28,360 bases of DNA from a virus, in the IMG/VR virus record IMGVR_UViG_3300025940_000020, positions 1-28,360 of that record. One strand, given 5' to 3'. A program made the translations under genes and the position numbers. Position 1 is the stretch's first letter, and each line of letters starts with the position of its first letter. The notes under the pieces are model-generated. The model was not told where the DNA came from. It searched no databases and saw nothing but the letters and a program-made list of their open reading frames with translations. Shown here piece after piece: positions 24,684 through 28,360 of this stretch.

Positions 24684-25375
24684 TTGGTTTCTCTTTCGTA
24701 GGGCGACTTGTCCGGGAAGAGGTATCTCAGTACCGGCTCCACGGTTGAGCGGAACGTATCGTCGCTGGAGGATAGCCACGCACCCCGAGGGAACGGGTGG
24801 GTCCGGCGCATCAACTTGGGGTCATGATGCTCCACGCCCTCGAGACCTGACAAGGCCCCGTAGAGCGTCCTCAGGTGAACGGCATCAGTGGGAACGTTCT
24901 TCGCCAGCCGCAGCGCCTCTCGCATTGGGGCCTTGTGGACGACCAGCGGTAGATGGACGTCGTAGCACATCGCCCCCGCCAGCATCTCTCGCCGCTCCAT
25001 CAGCGCGGCGGTCTTGCGTAGCCCATCCGCCCACGGCGTCTTCAGCATGGCGTACGTCTTGAGCACGGACTCCAGCGGGCCACGATGATAGAGCGGCATG
25101 GGGTCGACGTAGTGCATCGCGTAGAAGTCGTCGTTCCAGAGCACGAAGGGGTCGCTCACGTCCACGGTGTTGCACGCGGCCCCGATATGGCCTCGGACGG
25201 ATGCGTACGGCGACCCGCCCTGCCTACGCCTCTGGAGAGTGATCTTGGCTAGGTTGATCCAGTTGGGTGCGCCCCCGAAGATCCATACCCGGTCGTGCTC
25301 CACGTTCACCAGTGTGCGAAGAGAGTATCGGAGTTCGGGGTTGCTCCCGTCCCGGCAGACGTAGACCACGTCCAT
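24680..25375 (-). CDS. Stealth-like sugar-phosphate transferase family protein
   Basis: 231-residue protein. ATG 25375 overlaps the stop of the upstream small gene (TGATG); a longer open frame to 25522 is antisense-overlap shadow. The sequence resembles the central conserved region of Stealth proteins, which are hexose-1-phosphoryltransferases in capsule synthesis: 'CRDGSNPELRYSLRTL' (compare RDN-ELRYSLRS), 'HDRVWIFGGAPNWINL', then an acidic 'FVLWNDDFYAM' (compare F-YLNDDFF). C-terminal 'DDTFRSTVEPVLRYLFPDKSPYE' corresponds to a closing motif of related phage proteins. It might move a sugar phosphate or act as an ordinary glycosyltransferase. It is shorter than cellular Stealth proteins and lacks their first and last conserved regions. 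Confidence 0.6.
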   Translation of the reverse strand: MDVVYVCRDGSNPELRYSLRTLVNVEHDRVWIFGGAPNWINLAKITLQRRRQGGSPYASVRGHIGAACNTVDVSDPFVLWNDDFYAMHYVDPMPLYHRGPLESVLKTYAMLKTPWADGLRKTAALMERREMLAGAMCYDVHLPLVVHKAPMREALRLAKNVPTDAVHLRTLYGALSGLEGVEHHDPKLMRRTHPFPRGAWLSSSDDTFRSTVEPVLRYLFPDKSPYERETK

Positions 25376-25575
25376 CACAGGAGTTCTGCTCCCGCGCCGT
25401 GGTACTCCACCGTTTCTCCGGTCTCCTTGTCTACGGCCCGAGCCAGAACCCCCCGCTTCGCCAACTTCTGGACGTACGCCTTCGGGTTCATCAGGTTGAG
25501 CCCCGCGTGGCCGACCTCCCACTGGCCTGTCATCGCGTTCCAGTACTCAATGCGAACGAACGTGGGGTGGTCCAT
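25375..25575 (-). CDS. Small protein of unknown function (66 residues)
   Basis: ATG 25575 overlaps the stop of the 38-residue membrane protein gene (TGATG); a GTG one codon earlier is also possible. GAGAGG upstream could be the binding site. The protein is soluble, with an N-terminal beta-like part (FVRIEYWNAMTGQWEVGHAGLNLMNP), a short helix (KAYVQKLAKRG) and a C-terminal 'ARAVDKETGETVEYHG'. It has no known motif. Its stop overlaps the Stealth-like gene start, so it is made together with the sugar-transfer enzymes. Confidence 0.65.
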   Translation of the reverse strand: MDHPTFVRIEYWNAMTGQWEVGHAGLNLMNPKAYVQKLAKRGVLARAVDKETGETVEYHGAGAELL

Positions 25576-25691
25576 CACTTGTAGCCTCTCTTCTCATCCT
25601 CATCGCTGGATGCCCTGACGAGCGAGTAGGCGATCAGCAGGACGGCGAGATACGCGATTGCCCCGAGAATGGTCCAGAGCCACCACGGCAT
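25575..25691 (-). CDS. 38-residue membrane protein
   Basis: A short gene missed by length cut-offs. ATG 25691 is preceded by a perfect AGGAGGA (25703-25697) five bases away, and it ends in a stop that overlaps the next start (TGATG). The protein starts MPWWLW and has a single hydrophobic helix (TILGAIAYLAVLLIAYSLV), then a charged tail (RASSDEDEKRGYK). One base separates it from the upstream stop. It may anchor or regulate a partner at the membrane, for example one of the glycosyltransferases. No family was recognised. Confidence 0.75.
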   Translation of the reverse strand: MPWWLWTILGAIAYLAVLLIAYSLVRASSDEDEKRGYK

Positions 25692-25692
25692 C

Positions 25693-25929
25693 CTAATCCT
25701 CCTCTTTCCTCAGGTCGTCCAGGAGATCTTCGTACTCTCCGCGGTGCCGGTCCCGCAGCACGGCCAGCGCCTTCCGCCGGATCTTCTCGCCAGCCCGATT
25801 GCGGGCCAGCCCGTTCTTCGCCCGGTACTCCCGGACGTACTCGTTGATCGCTTCGCGACATTCGTCACACGGTGGGTCGCCCATGCGACGGTGAGCGTAG
25901 TACCCGCTTCGCGTGCCATGATTGATCAT
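25693..25929 (-). CDS. Small Cys/His protein of a common actinophage type
   Basis: 78-residue basic protein. ATG 25929 overlaps the upstream stop (ATGA). The N-terminus 'HGTRSGYYAHRRMGDPPCDECREAINEYVREYRAK' has the pattern HGT-x-GY-xx-HRR-G-xx-PC-xx-CR-A seen in many small proteins of actinobacteria and their phages. The CxxC with nearby histidines could bind zinc. The C-terminal half is helical and charged (RRKALAVLRDRHRGEYEDLLDDLRKEED). It possibly binds DNA or RNA, but no function is established. Confidence 0.75.
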   Translation of the reverse strand: MINHGTRSGYYAHRRMGDPPCDECREAINEYVREYRAKNGLARNRAGEKIRRKALAVLRDRHRGEYEDLLDDLRKEED

Positions 25930-26243
25930 ATGCAGAGCACCTCTTCCGTGTGGATGACGACCGCAGCCCCCCGTAGGATGATGAACGGGGTGGTCTGAAA
26001 CAGAGTGGGGTCAGCACCCGACGGGGTGGAGCCCCCATCCACGAACTCGGGGAACATCTCGGCCCTGAGACGCATCTCCTGGAGGGCTTGGATCCCCTCG
26101 GCGTCTGTGTCCTCCTCGGCACTCCAGATCACCCACACACCGGCCTCCTCGTTGTTGACGACCGTGGCGTCGGGAACGCGGGCAGCCGCGTCCAACGCCA
26201 TGGATCCGTCCGGAAGCGCGAGTAGCGCGGTGTAGATCGTCAT
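25926..26243 (-). CDS. Protein of unknown function (105 residues)
   Basis: ATG 26243 overlaps the stop of the thymidylate-synthase-like gene (TGATG). It is acidic, with an N-terminal beta-alpha pattern (MTIYTALLALPDGSMALDAAARVPDATVVNNEEAGVWVIWSAEE), then a helix (AEGIQALQEMRLRAEMF), a loop and a hydrophobic strand (FIILRGAAVVIH). It has no signal, membrane span or catalytic motif. The operon position suggests a link to nucleotide metabolism or modification, but nothing in the sequence proves it. Confidence 0.65.
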   Translation of the reverse strand: MTIYTALLALPDGSMALDAAARVPDATVVNNEEAGVWVIWSAEEDTDAEGIQALQEMRLRAEMFPEFVDGGSTPSGADPTLFQTTPFIILRGAAVVIHTEEVLCI

Positions 26244-27823
26244 CAGTCGGAGTCAGCTCCCTTGTACTCGTCGTAGGACGCGGTCATGCCGTCTTCATAG
26301 GCTGCCTCGAGGACGGCGGCGGCACCCGGTCCGTGAATCTTGTCGTTCTGCTGCTCCTCGTACCAGACGTCGCGGGCGATGGGGGTCACTCGCAGTCCCA
26401 GCGCGGTCAGGAACGCTAGTTTCTGGTCGGTGTTGAAGTCGTCGATGTTGTCGCAGTAGCGATTGAAGTCATCCACGATGTCGACGATGGCGATGTCCGC
26501 CGCCTGATCCACGCACTCCTCGCTGTCGGACAGGAACTGCGCCAGCATGAAGTTGACCTTCTCAGGGCCGTCGTCTGTGCCGCCGAGCCAGCACCCGTAC
26601 TTGATCGAGTAGACCAGCAGGTCGATCAGGGTGTCCGCCGAACTGTCGAACTCGTCGCCGACTCCCAGCCGGTCCACCTTGCGGGCCATGTTCGCCAGGA
26701 TAGACATCTTCTCGCCGCGCTTCTTCCACGAGTTTCCGTACGACGCGTGCTTCTTGGCGTGCAGGTCGGTGACGAAGCCGTAGAACGCTCGTGTACGCTC
26801 GTGCGCGGCTAGGTTGTGCCCTACCCCCACCGCACCGCTGGACGACGCTGTACGGGCCTCTGAGAGCACGCTGGCGGGGGTTCTAGCCATTGCCACGGCC
26901 AGCGCCGTGCCGTCGAGCATCAGGAGCCACCGTTCCTCCCGCTGCCAGTAGTATGCGATCGCCGCTGCCCAGGACTTGAACAGCGGCTCATCGATCTCCT
27001 CCAGGCCCTCTAGCGTGGCCTTGCCCTCTCGGCACAACCCCTCCCACGCGAACCAGCGGTCGAGGAGGATGTCCACCCATTCGAGCTCCCGGCCCATGTG
27101 ATCGGGCATCTGGAACGGGACGACCGGGTAGACGGCGGGCTCGTACTCGATGCGGCGGGCCTTGTCCCAATGCTGGCCGTAGAGATGCAGGCTGCCGATG
27201 TTGAATGTGAGCGTGCCCACGGTGATGCCGAGCAGGTGGGCCACGATCTCCTGGAGGGTGCTCCACTCGAAGGCGTTGATCCCCGACCAGCCCCACATCA
27301 CATCATTGGACCGCACGGTCACGGTCATGTGCAGCGCACCGAGGCGGCTCTGGAACTGCAAGAAGTCGTTGCAGGGGATGTCCTTGCCGGGGGCTGAGTC
27401 CACGCTGGGGTCGTAGATCGCGATCACCGCACGCCGTGACAGCGGGTCCGCCTGGAGCAAGTCCAGAACGTGGGCGAGTTGATCGAAGCCGAAGTGCGTG
27501 TCGCGGATGCGCGGGCCGTAGCCGCCCCTCCACGTCTCCCCGTCGTCGCTGTAGTCCTTGGCCCGTGGGAGGTAGGCGCTGAGCCACTCGATGTCGTTGC
27601 GCCCCGCCAGCACCCACATCGTCTCAGCGATCTGGGCGAAGACGTTGGCCTTGCGGTTGATGCTGAGGATCTCCCGCTGCTGCGGATCTGTCAGGACGAT
27701 CTGGGCGTTCAGGTGCTCCTTCACCCGCCCGTTCCTGCTGCCGACCTCATCGCCTAGTTCCAGCAGGTCGGACAGGATCTGTGGGAGAACCTCGCTCGCC
27801 GTGGGTGCTTCGAACCTACTCAC
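26243..27823 (-). CDS. Thymidylate synthase-like protein fused to Nmad1/DUF1599-like domain
   Basis: 526 residues, about twice ThyA length; the GTG start at 27823 overlaps the upstream stop (GTGA). Residues about 20-235 follow ThyA or pyrimidine hydroxymethylase. The catalytic cysteine is probably Cys151 in 'DIPCNDFLQF'. An SRRAV phosphate-binding motif, 'RSNDVMWGWSGINAFEW' (family RS-D---G-P-N---Y) and 'GSLHLYGQHWD' (family D-H-Y-NH--) are present. The Asn in GIN is the residue that favours uracil over cytosine in ThyA. A helical stretch and a low-complexity linker (about 312-342) lead to a domain with 'LHAKKHASYGNSWKKRGEKMSILANMARKVDRL', resembling Nmad1/DUF1599. This domain is linked by comparative genomics to nucleotide modification. 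Likely activity: dTMP or 5-hydroxymethyl-dUMP formation. The tail is rich in Asp/Glu. Confidence 0.75.
   Translation of the reverse strand: MSRFEAPTASEVLPQILSDLLELGDEVGSRNGRVKEHLNAQIVLTDPQQREILSINRKANVFAQIAETMWVLAGRNDIEWLSAYLPRAKDYSDDGETWRGGYGPRIRDTHFGFDQLAHVLDLLQADPLSRRAVIAIYDPSVDSAPGKDIPCNDFLQFQSRLGALHMTVTVRSNDVMWGWSGINAFEWSTLQEIVAHLLGITVGTLTFNIGSLHLYGQHWDKARRIEYEPAVYPVVPFQMPDHMGRELEWVDILLDRWFAWEGLCREGKATLEGLEEIDEPLFKSWAAAIAYYWQREERWLLMLDGTALAVAMARTPASVLSEARTASSSGAVGVGHNLAAHERTRAFYGFVTDLHAKKHASYGNSWKKRGEKMSILANMARKVDRLGVGDEFDSSADTLIDLLVYSIKYGCWLGGTDDGPEKVNFMLAQFLSDSEECVDQAADIAIVDIVDDFNRYCDNIDDFNTDQKLAFLTALGLRVTPIARDVWYEEQQNDKIHGPGAAAVLEAAYEDGMTASYDEYKGADSD
26825..26863. repeat. Dispersed repeat, copy 2 (inside coding linker)
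   Basis: CCCCACCGCACC and GGGCCTCTGA at 17-base spacing, same as at 22992-23030 behind the endolysin. Here it encodes, on the minus strand, the low-complexity linker between the thymidylate-synthase-like part and the Nmad1-like part. Confidence 0.5.
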
Positions 27824-28359
27824 GGCAACTCCATCTCGTCGATCGCAGTCTGGAGGGACTCACGGGCTGCCTCCAGCCATGCCGCCTGCGCCTCCTCGAA
27901 GTCGGTGTAGTCGACGCCGTCGATGGTCCACTCTCCGGCGTCCTCCTCAGGCTCGTCCTCCGGCTCCCACTGCTCCAGGGCCTCAGCGGCGCTGTTCAGC
28001 ATCTCCGCTCGCTCCTGGAGGTCCATGTTCCGCTCGAACATCTCGCTGTCCTCGTACTCCCCGGCGACCTCTTGGGTTGCGGTGACCACGTCGTCCCGGA
28101 TCTGGGTCAGGTCCTCGAGACCCCCAGCGGCGGAGACGTCGGCGTCCTCCTGCGCGGCGTACACGCCAGACACCAGAGATGACTCCCGCTCGCTGGGCTT
28201 CGGGTAGCACTCGGTCTTCGTGCAGCGGGTCTGCACAAACCCGCGGAACCCGACAGAGAAACGGACAGCCGGGTCCCCGACGTTGACCTCCTGCCCGCAC
28301 TTCCCGCACTTGCCGGGCTTCCGCACCCGGCCGATCTGATTCACTTTCGCCAAACTCAT
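27820..28359 (-). CDS. Zinc-ribbon protein of unknown function
   Basis: 179 residues, with ATG at 28359, one base from the window edge; the frame may continue beyond, so the start is provisional. An N-terminal zinc-ribbon is likely: 'GKCGKCGQEVNVGDPAVRF' gives CxxC and 'QTRCTKTECY' gives a second Cys pair; this layout (CEKCG---I--GD) is frequent in phage proteins. The remainder is strongly acidic and helical, with a coiled-coil-like 'FERNMDLQERAEMLNSAAEALEQ' and a C-terminal 'FEEAQAAWLEAARESLQTAIDEME'. Its stop overlaps the GTG of the thymidylate-synthase-like gene. It may bind nucleic acid or act as an assembly factor; no direct evidence. Confidence 0.7.
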   Translation of the reverse strand: MSLAKVNQIGRVRKPGKCGKCGQEVNVGDPAVRFSVGFRGFVQTRCTKTECYPKPSERESSLVSGVYAAQEDADVSAAGGLEDLTQIRDDVVTATQEVAGEYEDSEMFERNMDLQERAEMLNSAAEALEQWEPEDEPEEDAGEWTIDGVDYTDFEEAQAAWLEAARESLQTAIDEMELP

Positions 28360-28360
28360 G

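Noticed and set aside
23033-26788. Inverted 12-base match GCGTTCTACGGC between 23033 and 26777-26788
   Set aside because: A single 12-base match is expected by chance in a GC-rich window of this size, and it is in the opposite orientation to the spaced repeat.

Overview
The window is a slice of a tailed dsDNA bacteriophage genome (or prophage) with a long, non-contractile, siphovirus-type tail. The sequence is GC-rich. The protein families seen are the ones common in phages of high-GC Gram-positive bacteria: a multidomain capsid maturation protease, a capsid protein with an acidic delta domain, an actinophage-style head-to-tail adaptor, a frameshifted tail assembly chaperone and an amidase endolysin. 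An actinobacterial host, Streptomyces-like or related, is therefore inferred; neither the host nor the phage cluster can be named from this window. Terminase and portal are not present and probably lie to the left. No integrase, att site, tRNA or CRISPR array was recognised.

Rightward part (1-22941, + strand). The head genes come first: capsid maturation protease (possibly cut by the left edge), a structured 105-base leader with a T-box-like hairpin, major capsid protein, and an unidentified structural protein. A probable major tail protein, a head-to-tail adaptor and a tail-terminator-like protein follow. Then come the tail assembly chaperone with its -1 frameshift extension, an HK97-gp10-like protein and a 1015-residue tape measure with 44-residue repeats. 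The tail tip consists of a DNRLRE/fibronectin-like minor tail protein, a hub-like protein with a lysine-rich end, and a 2181-residue fibre built of collagen-like stretches, repeated 'YTW-KYAD' modules and carbohydrate-binding-like domains. A lysis region closes the block: a small soluble protein, two small holin-like membrane proteins with a membrane-anchored collagen-like protein between them, and a two-domain endolysin (amidase plus a GDPD-like domain).

Convergence point (22942-23037). A 17-bp perfect inverted repeat sits between the endolysin and the leftward genes and is the likely bidirectional terminator.

Leftward part (28359-23038, - strand). Nine genes follow each other with 1- to 4-base stop/start overlaps, or a single base between them. 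In transcription order they are: a zinc-ribbon protein, a thymidylate-synthase-like protein fused to an Nmad1/DUF1599-like domain, a 105-residue unknown, a small Cys/His protein, a 38-residue membrane protein, a 67-residue unknown, a Stealth-like transferase, a GT-A glycosyltransferase and a GT4 glycosyltransferase. Tight coupling of a nucleotide-metabolism/modification protein to three sugar-transfer enzymes makes this the most interesting block. It could build a glycosylated modified base, or it could combine nucleotide metabolism with glycosylation of virion proteins or host surface.
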